Below are positions 49,880 to 58,100 of a DNA stretch of 64,000 bases, one piece after another. The first letter of the stretch is position 1; each line of letters begins with the position of its first letter. The stretch covers positions 1 through 64,000 of the forward strand of contig JADGHB010000011.1 in assembly GCA_019689635.1 (NCBI GenBank). Direction: 5' to 3'. The position numbers were made by a program, and so were the translations under genes. This DNA is from Nevskia sp. (lineage in GTDB: Bacteria > Pseudomonadota > Gammaproteobacteria > Nevskiales > Nevskiaceae). The notes below the pieces were generated by a model, which saw nothing but the letters and a program-made list of their open reading frames with translations, had not been told where the DNA came from and did no database searches.

Positions 49880-49970
49880 GGAAGGCGGGCATGGTGTAGA
49901 ATTCGCGCGCTCAAATTCTAACCATCGGCGCGCACCCCCGACGTACGCGCGCACGTTTTTGGAGTCCTGC

Positions 49971-50636
49971 ATGAAGCGCGTACTGCTCGCCCTGACCCTC
50001 TGTGCGCCGGTACTGGCCCTGGGAGAAGAATCTCCGGCTCCTGCCGCCAAGGATGTCTTCGTGCAAGGCGATGCGACTGCCGGGGCCAGCAAGGCCGCGG
50101 TGTGCTACGCCTGTCATGGTCCGGGCGGCAACGGCGCGATCAATCCGCAGTGGCCCAAACTCGCCGGCCAGCATGCCGCCTACCTCTACGAGCAGCTCGG
50201 CAAGTTCAAGTCCGGGCAGCGCAAGAATCCGGTGATGCTCGGTCAAGTCGCCGCGCTCCAGGACCAGGACATGCGGGACCTGGCGGCATACTTCGCCGCG
50301 CAGAAACCGGTACCGGGCGTGGGCAGCAAGGACGCCGTCGCGGTGGCCGAGCCGCTGTACCGCGGCGGCGACGTGGCGCGCGGCGTGCTGGCCTGCGCCG
50401 CCTGCCACGGTCCCGAGGGTGCCGGCAACGCCGCGGCCGGTTTCCCGCGCGTGTCCGGCCAGAACGCGGCCTACGTCGCCAACCAGTTGCACGCCTACGC
50501 CACCTGCGGCCAGAACGATTTCAAGAACTGCGACCGCGGCGGGGACGGCAAGGGTCAGATCATGTCGGCGATCGCCGCCAAGCTGACCGAGAACGAAATC
50601 CAGGCGCTGGCGTCTTATGTGTCCGGTTTGCAATAG
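49971..50636 (+). CDS. Diheme cytochrome c4
   Basis: This periplasmic electron carrier of 221 residues has two c-type heme sites, CYACHGPGGNG near residue 45 and CAACHGPEGAG near 143, with matching C-terminal Met-containing segments (NPVMLGQ and QIMSAIAAKL) as likely axial ligands. It has a signal peptide (LLALTLCAPVLALG). The two halves are related by internal duplication, typical for c4. The gene is directly upstream of dsbA (9 bp), a common arrangement. Confidence 0.95.
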   Translation: MKRVLLALTLCAPVLALGEESPAPAAKDVFVQGDATAGASKAAVCYACHGPGGNGAINPQWPKLAGQHAAYLYEQLGKFKSGQRKNPVMLGQVAALQDQDMRDLAAYFAAQKPVPGVGSKDAVAVAEPLYRGGDVARGVLACAACHGPEGAGNAAAGFPRVSGQNAAYVANQLHAYATCGQNDFKNCDRGGDGKGQIMSAIAAKLTENEIQALASYVSGLQ

Positions 50637-50645
50637 GGGAAACGC

Positions 50646-51293
50646 ATGCGCTTTTCGCTGAAACTCGGGCTGCCGCTCCTGCTCGGCCTGTTTGCCGCCG
50701 CCTGCCACGCCGGTGCCGCACCGGCATTCCAGTTGGGCAAGGATTACAAGCGGGTGCCGCAGGTCCAGACCCCGGACGATCCCAAGAAGATCGCGGTCGA
50801 GGAGTTTTTCTGTTACTGCTGCCCCCACTGTTTCCACGTGGATCCCATGATCGAGGCTTGGCGCAAGCGCCTGCCCGCGGACGTGGTCTTCGAACGCGTG
50901 CCCAACACGCTGGGCCGTCCGGACGGCGAAGTACTGGCGCGCGCCTTTTACATCGCCCAGACCCTGAACATCAGCGACAAAGTGCACAAGCCGCTGTTCG
51001 ACGCCATCCACGTCCAGGGTTTCCCGATGAGTTCGCTGGATTCAGTGCGCGACCTCTACGTCGCGCAAGCCGGCATCACGCCGGCGGCCTTCGACCAGGC
51101 CAGCAGCAGCTTCGTGGTGGACACCGACCTGCGCCGCGCCGACGCTTTGGCGCAAACCTATCGGATCTCCAGCGTTCCGACGCTGGTGGTCGGCGGCGAA
51201 TACGAGGTCAGCGGCGGCAGGGACGATCTCATCAAGGTCGTCGACTTCCTGATCGACAAGGTGCGCGAGGAACGCCACTTGCCCAAGCCCTGA
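50646..51293 (+). CDS. dsbA: Thiol:disulfide interchange protein DsbA, with extra cysteines at the active site
   Basis: This periplasmic oxidoreductase of 215 residues introduces disulfides into exported proteins. The active site is C-P-H-C, with Cys at residues 59 and 62. The flanking sequence is unusual: C56-Y-C58-C59-P-H-C62, with two extra Cys just before the motif, where a Ser/Trp and Gly are usual. The cis-Pro loop S-V-P-T-L is near residue 176. A signal peptide (LGLPLLLGLFAAACHAGA) precedes the mature part. It may share a transcript with cytochrome c4. Confidence 0.93.
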   Translation: MRFSLKLGLPLLLGLFAAACHAGAAPAFQLGKDYKRVPQVQTPDDPKKIAVEEFFCYCCPHCFHVDPMIEAWRKRLPADVVFERVPNTLGRPDGEVLARAFYIAQTLNISDKVHKPLFDAIHVQGFPMSSLDSVRDLYVAQAGITPAAFDQASSSFVVDTDLRRADALAQTYRISSVPTLVVGGEYEVSGGRDDLIKVVDFLIDKVREERHLPKP

Positions 51294-51416
51294 TCCGGGC
51301 TCCGATCGACGCCTGGCAGCGGAGGCTTCACGCCGCTTGACGGTTCCGCGCGTTGCGGCCGGTCTTATACTTGTGGCGCGTGGCGCGGCGGCCAAGGCGC
51401 GTTAAGGAGATCCGCC

Positions 51417-51731
51417 ATGGAAGAAACCACACGGGCTTTTCGCAGCTTCGGCGAGTTCTATCCCTACTATCTCGGCGAGCACACCGACCGGACTTGCCGG
51501 CGGCTGCATTTCGTCGGAACCACGCTGGTGATCGCCACCACGATCTATGCCTTGGCCACCGCCCGCCTGGCTTACCTTCTGCTGCTGCCGCTGTTCGGCT
51601 ACGGGTTCGCCTGGGTGGGGCATTTCTTCTTCGAGAAAAACAAACCGGCCACTTTCAAGCATCCCTGGTACAGCCTGATGGGCGATTTCGTGATGTACAA
51701 GGACATCTGGACCGGGAGGATCCCGTTGTGA
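51417..51731 (+). CDS. Mpo1-like (DUF962) membrane protein
   Basis: This small membrane protein of 104 residues has two hydrophobic segments and conserved His residues, in YYLGEHTDRTCRRLHFVG and FFFEKNKPATFKHPWYSLMG. The family includes the yeast 2-hydroxy-fatty-acid dioxygenase Mpo1; bacterial short forms are untested. Its stop overlaps the next gene's GTG start (GTGA), so translation is coupled. Confidence 0.85.
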   Translation: MEETTRAFRSFGEFYPYYLGEHTDRTCRRLHFVGTTLVIATTIYALATARLAYLLLLPLFGYGFAWVGHFFFEKNKPATFKHPWYSLMGDFVMYKDIWTGRIPL

Positions 51732-52171
51732 AGGCACGCGGGGCCGTGGCGGCGGCCGCCGGCGCCGCGCTCGTGGCGGCCTGTAGCTCCCCGCAGCCGA
51801 ACCGCGGCGCCTGGCCAGCGCAGACGCGGACGGCGCCCGTCGAAATCAGGCGCGTCGGCCTCGCTTACCCCGACGTGGCCAGCGCGCGCCAGGCATTGGC
51901 GGCGCGCAGCGACGTGAGCACTCGCATCGAGGACGGCTGGACGGTGATCGAGGTTCCCTCGGAACAGGCCACCTGGCGGTTCGTGCCGCAGAATTATCTC
52001 AGCTATCCCGCGCTGATGATGCGCCGGATCGTCGTGCGCGACGGCAGGGTGAGGGTCGAGTACGCCGTGCTGTGCCAGGGCGCAGCCGCCGCGTGCCAGG
52101 ATTTCGAACAGGGCGTCGAGAAGCAGAACGAAAGCATCCGCGTGCAGCTCGAGTCACCCTCCGGCGGTTGA
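51728..52171 (+). CDS. Lipoprotein of unknown function
   Basis: This predicted lipoprotein of 147 residues has an Ala-rich signal and lipobox L-V-A-A-C. The remainder (IRRVGLAYPDVASARQALAA, then DGWTVIEVPSEQATWRFVP) matches no family I can name. The start is GTG 51728, overlapping the upstream stop. It is followed by the duplicated segment in front of mnmG. The frame and lipobox make a real gene likely, but the role is unknown. Confidence 0.7.
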   Translation: MKARGAVAAAAGAALVAACSSPQPNRGAWPAQTRTAPVEIRRVGLAYPDVASARQALAARSDVSTRIEDGWTVIEVPSEQATWRFVPQNYLSYPALMMRRIVVRDGRVRVEYAVLCQGAAAACQDFEQGVEKQNESIRVQLESPSGG

Positions 52172-52206
52172 CCGGATTCGCCATGGCGAGCGAAAACCAT
52201 TTTGAG

Positions 52207-52296
52207 GTGACCGACGGTGCCGGCAGGCGGCGGTAGTGGATTGAGCATGAGCGGAACGGATTTCGAGGTGATCGTGGTCGGTGGCGGGCACGCCGG
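52207..52296. repeat. First copy of a 90-bp direct repeat (mnmG 5' end)
   Basis: This 90-bp segment is identical to 52407-52496, exactly 200 bp downstream. It carries the mnmG upstream region, start codon and the first 16-17 codons. A mismatch on each side (52206/52406 and 52297/52497) marks the ends. It looks like a partial duplication of the mnmG start. Confidence 0.93.
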
Positions 52297-52444
52297 GCGA
52301 GCCGGAACCGACGCGGAATGCCGCGGAAGGCATTCCGCGCCGGCGAGCGCCCGAGGCAGGAAGCCGAGGGCCGGGTCACTTGGCGAGCGCCGGATGCGCG
52401 AGCCTAGTGACCGACGGTGCCGGCAGGCGGCGGTAGTGGATTGA
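52247..52444 (+). pseudogene. Truncated mnmG N-terminus fused to insert sequence (leader ORF)
   Basis: The first copy of the mnmG start (ATG 52247) reads [17 protein letters not shown] like the real protein, then runs into the 110-bp insert and ends with TGA 52442-52444. That is two bases before the true mnmG ATG at 52447. The peptide is 65 residues and lacks everything but the beginning of the FAD-binding motif, so it is not an enzyme. It may act as a translated leader. Confidence 0.7.
52297..52406. repeat. 110-bp insert with hairpin between the two mnmG 5' copies
   Basis: The insert begins GCGAGCC and ends with the same 7-mer followed by TA. It contains a perfect 10-bp inverted repeat, GCGGAATGCC (52313-52322) and GGCATTCCGC (52329-52338), with loop gcggaa. 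It resembles a REP-type or small mobile repeat. I found no similar copy elsewhere in the window by eye. Confidence 0.5.
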
Positions 52445-52496
52445 GCATGAGCGGAACGGATTTCGAGGTGATCGTGGTCGGTGGCGGGCACGCCGG
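52407..52496. repeat. Second copy of the 90-bp direct repeat (genuine mnmG 5' end)
   Basis: This copy is identical to 52207-52296 and contains the functional mnmG start at 52447. The two copies share the region before the start, including the weak ribosome-binding site, so both could be translated. Confidence 0.93.
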
Positions 52497-54333
52497 CACC
52501 GAAGCCGCGCTCGCCGCCGCGCGCATGGGCCGGCGCACGCTGCTCATCACGCAGAACATCGAGACGCTGGGCCAGATGTCCTGCAATCCCGCCATCGGCG
52601 GCATCGGCAAGGGCCATCTGGTCAAGGAGATCGACGCGCTCGGTGGACTCATGGCGCGTGCCGCCGACCGCGCGGGCATCCAGTTCCGCATCCTCAACGC
52701 CGCCAAAGGCCCCGCGGTGCGCGCCACCCGCGCGCAGTGCGACCGCATGCTCTACAAGTGCGCGGTACGCGAGGCCTTGGAGAACCAGGCGCATCTCGCG
52801 CTGTTCCAGGCGGAAGCCGCCGACCTAATCGTCGAAGGCGCGCGCGCGCGGGGCGTGGTCACGCGTACCGGGCTGCGGTTCACCGCGCCCGCGGTGGTGC
52901 TCACCGTGGGTACCTTCCTCGCCGGCAAGATCCACGTGGGCCTGGACAATCATCCGGGCGGCCGGGCGGGCGATGCACCTTCCCTGCCGCTGGCCGCGCG
53001 CTTGCGCGAGCTGATGCCGCGCGTGGGGCGGCTCAAGACCGGCACGCCGCCGCGCATCGACGGTCGCAGCGTCGACTACTCCGGTCTGCAGGAACAGCCC
53101 GGGGACGTGCCCACGCCGGTGTTCTCCTTCCTCGGCCGGCGCGAGGAGCACCCGCCGCAGGTGTCGTGCTGGATCACGCATACCAACGAACGCACGCACG
53201 AGATCATCCGCTCCGCCTTCGATCGCTCGCCCTTGTTCACCGGCGCGATCGAGGGCGTGGGCCCGCGCTATTGCCCGAGCGTGGAAGACAAGGTCAAGCG
53301 CTTCGCCGACAAGAGCAGTCACCAGATCTTCATCGAGCCGGAAGGCCTGCGCACGCGCGAGATCTATCCCAACGGCATCTCCACCTCGCTGCCCTACGAC
53401 GTGCAGGAGCGCTTCGTGCGCACCATCCGTGGCTTCGAGCGCGCGCGCATCACGCGGCCGGGCTACGCCATCGAATACGACTATTTCGACCCGCGCGACC
53501 TCAAGCGGTCGCTGGAGACCAAGACGCTCTCCGGCCTGTTTTTCGCCGGCCAGATCAACGGCACCACCGGTTACGAGGAAGCCGCCGCGCAGGGTTTGCT
53601 GGCCGGCATCAACGCCGCGCGTTTCGCCCGCGAGGAGGCGCCGTGGACGCCGCTGCGCCACGAGGCCTACCTCGGCGTGCTGGTGGACGACCTCATCACG
53701 CGCGGCACCAGCGAGCCGTACCGCATGTTCACCTCGCGCGCCGAATACCGCCTGCTCCTGCGCGAGGACAACGCCGACCTGCGACTGACCCCCATCGGCC
53801 GCGAGCTGGGGCTGGTGGACGAGGAGCGTTGGGTGGCGTTTGCCCGCAAGCGCGAGGCGATCGAGCGCGAACGCACGCGGCTCGCAGGGCTGTGGCTCAA
53901 GCCCGCGCAGCTCGCGCAGCGGGAGTTCGCGGAGGTCTTCGGTCCTGCGCCGGAAAGCAGCGGCGCCTCGGCCTTGGAACTTCTGCGTCGGCCGGAAGGC
54001 CGCTACGCGGTCTTGCAACGGCTCGGCCTCGGGGCGGACGACATCGCCGAAGCCGTCGCGGAGCAGGTGGAGATCCAGGCCAAGTATGCCGGCTACATCG
54101 AACGCAGCCATGCGGAGATCGAGCGTCTGCGCCGCTACGAGGAAGCCCCGCTGCCGCTCGATCTCGACTACGGCGCAGTGAGCGGACTATCCAACGAAGT
54201 GCGCCAGAAACTCGCCGCGCATCGCCCCGAGACCGTCGCCCAGGCCGCGCGCATCGACGGCGTCACGCCCGCGGCGGTGTCGCTGCTCTTGGTGCATCTG
54301 AAAAAGACCGGACAACTACGGAAGACCGCCTGA
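52447..54333 (+). CDS. mnmG: tRNA uridine-5-carboxymethylaminomethyl(34) synthesis enzyme MnmG
   Basis: This FAD enzyme of 628 residues works with MnmE on wobble uridine-34. The FAD motif [19 protein letters not shown] is near residue 10, the redox Cys region [20 protein letters not shown] near 43, the second FAD signature [20 protein letters not shown] near 368, and the C-terminal domain ends [13 protein letters not shown]. The start ATG 52447 lies in the second copy of the 90-bp repeat. In many gammaproteobacteria rsmG, parA and parB follow mnmG near oriC; here they do not. Confidence 0.97.
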   Translation: MSGTDFEVIVVGGGHAGTEAALAAARMGRRTLLITQNIETLGQMSCNPAIGGIGKGHLVKEIDALGGLMARAADRAGIQFRILNAAKGPAVRATRAQCDRMLYKCAVREALENQAHLALFQAEAADLIVEGARARGVVTRTGLRFTAPAVVLTVGTFLAGKIHVGLDNHPGGRAGDAPSLPLAARLRELMPRVGRLKTGTPPRIDGRSVDYSGLQEQPGDVPTPVFSFLGRREEHPPQVSCWITHTNERTHEIIRSAFDRSPLFTGAIEGVGPRYCPSVEDKVKRFADKSSHQIFIEPEGLRTREIYPNGISTSLPYDVQERFVRTIRGFERARITRPGYAIEYDYFDPRDLKRSLETKTLSGLFFAGQINGTTGYEEAAAQGLLAGINAARFAREEAPWTPLRHEAYLGVLVDDLITRGTSEPYRMFTSRAEYRLLLREDNADLRLTPIGRELGLVDEERWVAFARKREAIERERTRLAGLWLKPAQLAQREFAEVFGPAPESSGASALELLRRPEGRYAVLQRLGLGADDIAEAVAEQVEIQAKYAGYIERSHAEIERLRRYEEAPLPLDLDYGAVSGLSNEVRQKLAAHRPETVAQAARIDGVTPAAVSLLLVHLKKTGQLRKTA

Positions 54334-54405
54334 GCCCAACCTGTGCCGCCTCGGGTCGGTACAAACCCGAAGGCAGGGTCGCGTCAATCTCGGCGCAGGA
54401 CTGCG

Positions 54406-54540
54406 CTACTTCTTCTTGCCGCCCGCGGGCGGCGGGGGATCATTTTTCTTGTGATCGCCGATGATGCCTTTGGCCGGGCAGATCTTGAACACCGGGCATT
54501 TCCTGCAGCCCACCGCCAATGCGACCGGACACAGCGTCAT
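54406..54540 (-). CDS. Small four-cysteine protein of unknown function (44 residues)
   Basis: The minus-strand frame from ATG 54540 encodes 44 residues. Cys at positions 4, 12, 15 and 21 give C-x7-C-x2-C-x5-C, in LCPVALAVGCRKCPVFKICP, then AKGIIGDHKK and a Lys/Pro-rich tail. A good ribosome-binding site (GAGGGGGGAG) ends 7 bases before the ATG. The Cys pattern suggests metal or Fe-S binding. I believe similar small Cys-rich proteins occur in other gammaproteobacteria but cannot verify it. It is convergent with mnmG and may share a transcript with the CBS gene upstream. Confidence 0.6.
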   Translation of the reverse strand: MTLCPVALAVGCRKCPVFKICPAKGIIGDHKKNDPPPPAGGKKK

Positions 54541-54639
54541 GCTTGACTCCCCCCTCGTCTCGCGCGTCGAGGCGCGGCTCCATGCTACGCCGATGCGGCG
54601 TGTCGTGCGCGCGGCTCGACGGATCAGAGACGAGTGTGC

Positions 54640-55041
54640 CTAACACAGGCTGTTGATCGCCCTCATGACGTCCGAGCGCGAGATCTGGCCGATCAGCTTG
54701 CCGTTCTCGACCACCGGGTAACGGCGATAAGGCTGGCTGCTGAACATGCCGGCGAGCTGGGTCAGGTTCATGTCGGGATCCACGGTGACCACGTTCTTGC
54801 TCATGAGCTGGCTCACCGGGCCGGCCACGCAGGTGTCCTGCGCGGCGATGAAGGCGATCTGCAGGCAGTCGCGCTCGGACAGCATGCCGACCAGCTTGCC
54901 GTTCTTGTCGAGCACCGGGGCGCCTGAGATGCCGTGCTTCACCAGCAGGTTCACCGCGGCCATCACCTCCATGTCCGGCGTGAAGGTGATGAGCTTGGTG
55001 GTCATGTAATCGCGCACTTTGACGGAATCGAGCGTGGCCAT
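54640..55041 (-). CDS. Tandem CBS-domain protein
   Basis: This 133-residue protein consists of two CBS domains. The first starts at VRDYMTTKLITFTPDMEV, with GISGAPVLDKNGKLVGMLSE; the second has PVSQLMSKNVVTVDPDMNL and RRYPVVENGKLIGQISRSDVM. Paired CBS domains (a Bateman module) bind adenosyl nucleotides. The stand-alone form is a likely sensor or regulator with an unknown partner. The four-cysteine protein downstream (about 100 bp) is on the same strand. Confidence 0.9.
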   Translation of the reverse strand: MATLDSVKVRDYMTTKLITFTPDMEVMAAVNLLVKHGISGAPVLDKNGKLVGMLSERDCLQIAFIAAQDTCVAGPVSQLMSKNVVTVDPDMNLTQLAGMFSSQPYRRYPVVENGKLIGQISRSDVMRAINSLC

Positions 55042-55128
55042 GGTCTACATCCCCCTGGATGCCGCTTTTGACATTACCCCTAGACCGCCCGCGAGGCAAA
55101 GCCCCCACGTGCAGGGTCCATCATCCTT

Positions 55129-55929
55129 TCACCGTGCGTCGCCAGCAATGCCGTTGCCGGCGCGCCGGCTGTGCGGCAGCACCTCGTGCAGCTCGGCGCC
55201 GCGCTGCCGCAGCCAGGTGCGCCACACGCCGTAGTCCGGCATCTGCTGCGCCACCAGACTCCAGAAGCGCCGCGAGTGGTCGAGGTGGCGGCGGTGGCAC
55301 AGCTCGTGGATCACGACGTAGCGGAACACCTCGGGCGGGGCCAGCACCAGGCGCCAGTTGAGGCTGATCACGCCCTTGGGCGTACAACTGCCCCACAACG
55401 ATTTCTGGTCGGCGATGCGCGGCCCGCGATAGTCGACTGCGAGCCGCGCGGCTTCCCGGTCGAGCAGCCGCTGTGCCTCCATGCGCGCGCGCTCGCGCAG
55501 GGCGGCGCGCAGGGCGGCGGCGAGCGTGGCCGGATGCGCACGCGCGGCGGCGCTGCAGAACAGCGTCACCGCCTCTTCGGCAAACCGCACCCGCGGCCGC
55601 GCCAGCCGGGCGCCGACCACGTGCAGCGGCACTTCCACGCCGTGCACCGGCAGCGTATCGCTGCCGTCCCAGCGCAGCGGCGGGCGCGTCGGCGCGCTGG
55701 CGCTGCGCCGGTGCAGCTCGGCGAGCTTGCGCCGCACCCAGTCCTCGCGCGCGCGCAGGAATTCGTAGGCCTGCCGGCGGCTGGCGTTGCGCGGGATCAC
55801 CAAGCGCACCTCGCCGTCGGGGCGGACTTCGATGCGGATGCTGCGCGCCTGGCGGCTGTGGCGTTCGACCACGCGCAGCGGCTCCAAGGGTCCCTGCAGG
55901 GGCATCACGCTTGCCGCGCTCGCGCTCAT
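55129..55929 (-). CDS. YgjP-type metallopeptidase (M48/DUF45 family)
   Basis: This 266-residue protein has the zinc motif H-E-L-C-H followed by RRHLDHSRRFWSLV, the pattern of the YgjP/SprT-like DUF45 peptidase group. The preceding SLWGSCTPKGVISLNWRL is the family signature. The substrate is unknown. The start ATG 55929 forms an ATGA overlap with the lipocalin stop, so the two are coupled. Confidence 0.88.
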   Translation of the reverse strand: MSASAASVMPLQGPLEPLRVVERHSRQARSIRIEVRPDGEVRLVIPRNASRRQAYEFLRAREDWVRRKLAELHRRSASAPTRPPLRWDGSDTLPVHGVEVPLHVVGARLARPRVRFAEEAVTLFCSAAARAHPATLAAALRAALRERARMEAQRLLDREAARLAVDYRGPRIADQKSLWGSCTPKGVISLNWRLVLAPPEVFRYVVIHELCHRRHLDHSRRFWSLVAQQMPDYGVWRTWLRQRGAELHEVLPHSRRAGNGIAGDAR

Positions 55930-56501
55930 GGCGTCTGGAATCCCGGCAGCCCGAGCTGCTCGATGCGCTGCGGGATGCGGCGGAACCGGCTCACGTCGTA
56001 ACCCTGCGCGTCCAGCCGCGCCAGCAGCGCGTGATAGCTGACGTCGTCGATGTCGGGCGAGCGCGCATAGACCCAGCCGAGGCTTTTGTCGGGATCGCCG
56101 ATCAAGGCGTACTGATAATTGGGATCGACGTAGAGGATCACGAGAGTGTAGGACAGCGGCCAGAACGGCGAGGTTTTCCAGCGTGCGTTGTTGCTGCCCG
56201 GCTCCACCGTGTCGCGCCGCGTTTTTTTCTCCAGCGGGGCCTCGAAACTCAGGGGATGTGCGTAATAGAGATCGTCGATGTCGCCATCCTCGCGTTGCGC
56301 GAATTCGACATAGGCGCCGACCACGCCGCGTTCTGCGGAGTACGGAATGTTGGCGATCACGTACCAGCGTCCCATGAAACGCGCGAGATCGACTTGCGGC
56401 GCGGGTTTCAGGGCCGCGGCCGCCTCGGGATTGGGGTTCGGCGCGGAGCAGGCGGACAGCCACCACGCGGCGCAGGCCGCGGTGAGCGAAAGGCATCTCA
56501 T
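55926..56501 (-). CDS. Outer membrane lipocalin (Blc family)
   Basis: This 191-residue lipoprotein has lipobox L-S-A-C and the lipocalin motif FMGRWYVIANIPYS (G-x-W) near residue 43. The Blc-type central strands WPLSYTLVILYVDPNYQYAL and WVYARSP are present. Bacterial lipocalins bind lysophospholipids at the outer membrane. I start at ATG 56501, where the signal begins; the long frame upstream is a shadow of parB. The stop overlaps the peptidase start (ATGA). Confidence 0.87.
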   Translation of the reverse strand: MRCLSLTAACAAWWLSACSAPNPNPEAAAALKPAPQVDLARFMGRWYVIANIPYSAERGVVGAYVEFAQREDGDIDDLYYAHPLSFEAPLEKKTRRDTVEPGSNNARWKTSPFWPLSYTLVILYVDPNYQYALIGDPDKSLGWVYARSPDIDDVSYHALLARLDAQGYDVSRFRRIPQRIEQLGLPGFQTP

Positions 56502-56616
56502 CGAAGGTTCCGGAACACGAAGGCACGTCGCGCGAATCGGGTCTATTGTGCGCCAAGCCGTGCGCCGCGGCATCCCGGCCCGCGCAAAAATTCTCGGCGG
56601 CCACGTTGAAAAAAAT

Positions 56617-57405
56617 TCAGCGTTCGCGGTAACCGATGCGCGCCAACAAGCCGTCCAATTCCTCCAGGCTGTGAAAGCGCAAGCGCAGCTCGCCGGCGCC
56701 TTTGGTCCCAGGTTTGAACTGCGCGGGATAACCGAGGTGCTCGGACAGCGCGCGTGCCAGTCGCGTCCAGTCGTCCGCGTGCTTGGGACGGGCTGGCAAC
56801 GCCGGCCCGGAAAGCCGGCGCTCCAGGGCGCGCACCGAGAGTTTTTCGCGCACAATCGTCTCGGCCCAGCGCACCTGCGCGGCCGCCGGCAGACCGGCCA
56901 GGACCTTGGCGTGGCCCAGCGACAACTGCGCCTCGTCCACCAGTGCCTGCACGCTGGGCGCCAGCGCCAGCAGGCGCAGGTGATTGGTGACATAGCTGCG
57001 CGACTTGCCGATGCGCGCGCCGATGTCCTCATGGCGCAGGCCGAACGCCTCGCCCAGGCGGCGCAGGCCTTCGGCGGTTTCGATCGGCGACAGCGATTCG
57101 CGCTGCAGGTTCTCGATCAGGCCGAGCACGGCGGCTTCCGCGTCGGACAGGTCGTCGCGCAGGATGGCGGGGATCTCGTGCAGTCCGGCCTGCTGCGCCG
57201 CGCGCCAGCGGCGCTCGCCGGCGAGCAGCTCGTAGCCGCGTTCGCCGCGCAAGCTGCGCACGACCACCGGCTGCACCACGCCGGAGACGCGGATCGAATC
57301 GGCGAGCTCGGCCAGCGCCTGCGGTTCGAAACGCCGGCGCGCCTGGCTGCGCCCGGGGCGGATCAGATCCACTGGCGCGTGAAAAACGTCGTGGCGCGCG
57401 TTCAT
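56617..57405 (-). CDS. ParB/Spo0J-family chromosome partitioning protein without neighbouring parA
   Basis: This ParB protein of 262 residues spreads from parS to drive chromosome segregation. The CTPase box [15 protein letters not shown] (GERRxR) is near residue 61, then [19 protein letters not shown] and the DNA-binding helix-turn-helix near [19 protein letters not shown]. The C-terminal dimerisation segment differs from the canonical one and ends RIGYRER. No parA or rsmG lies beside it. Two candidate parS sites are in recF at 16.0 and 16.6 kb. It may be the main ParB or a second copy; the window cannot say. It is divergent from folE. Confidence 0.87.
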   Translation of the reverse strand: MNARHDVFHAPVDLIRPGRSQARRRFEPQALAELADSIRVSGVVQPVVVRSLRGERGYELLAGERRWRAAQQAGLHEIPAILRDDLSDAEAAVLGLIENLQRESLSPIETAEGLRRLGEAFGLRHEDIGARIGKSRSYVTNHLRLLALAPSVQALVDEAQLSLGHAKVLAGLPAAAQVRWAETIVREKLSVRALERRLSGPALPARPKHADDWTRLARALSEHLGYPAQFKPGTKGAGELRLRFHSLEELDGLLARIGYRER

Positions 57406-57472
57406 GACCGGGCACGTGGAGCGGCGCTGTGAAATAATCTTACGATCATCGTGTCAAGCGCATGGACCGGCC

Positions 57473-58015
57473 GTGGACCAACATTACCGCGCCATCATTG
57501 AAGCCATCGGCGAGGATCCCGAACGCGAAGGGCTGCGCCTCACGCCGCAGCGCGCGGCGCGCGCGATGGAGTTCCTGACCCAGGGCTACCGCATGAACCT
57601 GCAGGAGATCGTCAACGACGCGATCTTCGCCACCACCAACAACGAGATGGTGATCGTCAAGGACATCGAGCTGTATTCGCTGTGCGAGCATCATCTGTTG
57701 CCGTTCATCGGTCGCGCCCACGTCGCCTACCTGCCGAACGGCAAGGTGCTGGGATTATCCAAGATTCCGCGCATCGTCGACATGTACGCGCGCCGCCTGC
57801 AGATCCAGGAGACGCTGACCCAGCAGATCGGCAACAGCATCCAGGAAGTGACCGACGCCAAGGGCGTGGCGGTGGTGATCGAGGCCAAACACCTGTGCAT
57901 GATGATGCGCGGCGTGGAGAAGCAGAACTCCTCGATGACCACCTCGATGATGCTCGGCGGCTTCGCCGAGGACCCGCGCACGCGGATGGAATTCCTGACC
58001 CTGATCCGTTCCTGA
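57473..58015 (+). CDS. folE: GTP cyclohydrolase I
   Basis: This enzyme of 180 residues converts GTP to dihydroneopterin triphosphate, the first step of folate synthesis. The zinc and active-site motif [14 protein letters not shown] and the GCYH signature [16 protein letters not shown] are intact; [19 protein letters not shown] lies between. The start is GTG 57473 (V-D-Q-H-Y-R-A-I-I), since upstream codons lie in the promoter gap with parB. Length and motifs are standard. Confidence 0.95.
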   Translation: MDQHYRAIIEAIGEDPEREGLRLTPQRAARAMEFLTQGYRMNLQEIVNDAIFATTNNEMVIVKDIELYSLCEHHLLPFIGRAHVAYLPNGKVLGLSKIPRIVDMYARRLQIQETLTQQIGNSIQEVTDAKGVAVVIEAKHLCMMMRGVEKQNSSMTTSMMLGGFAEDPRTRMEFLTLIRS

Positions 58016-58043
58016 AGGCGCATCGGGACGCGGCTCGTTCCCG

Positions 58044-58085
58044 TATAATCGGTGAGCAAAAAATCGCCGGCCTCCCCGGCCGGCG
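58044..58085 (+). promoter_or_regulatory. -10 element and leader hairpin upstream of the desaturase
   Basis: A consensus TATAAT (58044-58049) is followed by a perfect 8-bp hairpin (58065-58072 with 58078-58085, loop TCCCC). It lies just before a GAGG ribosome-binding site (58088-58091) and the ATG at 58101. No good -35 is seen. The C-rich loop could pair with the purine-rich ribosome-binding site. Confidence 0.4.
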
Positions 58086-58100
58086 CAGAGGTCATCCTCG

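Noticed and set aside
50828-50845. Third parS-like site in dsbA
   Set aside because: Only the central TCCACGTGGA core is palindromic; the outer arms do not match the two recF sites.
54341-54380. Hairpin after mnmG as a terminator
   Set aside because: A CCTCGGGT/ACCCGAAGG stem exists but has a bulge and no T-run on either strand.
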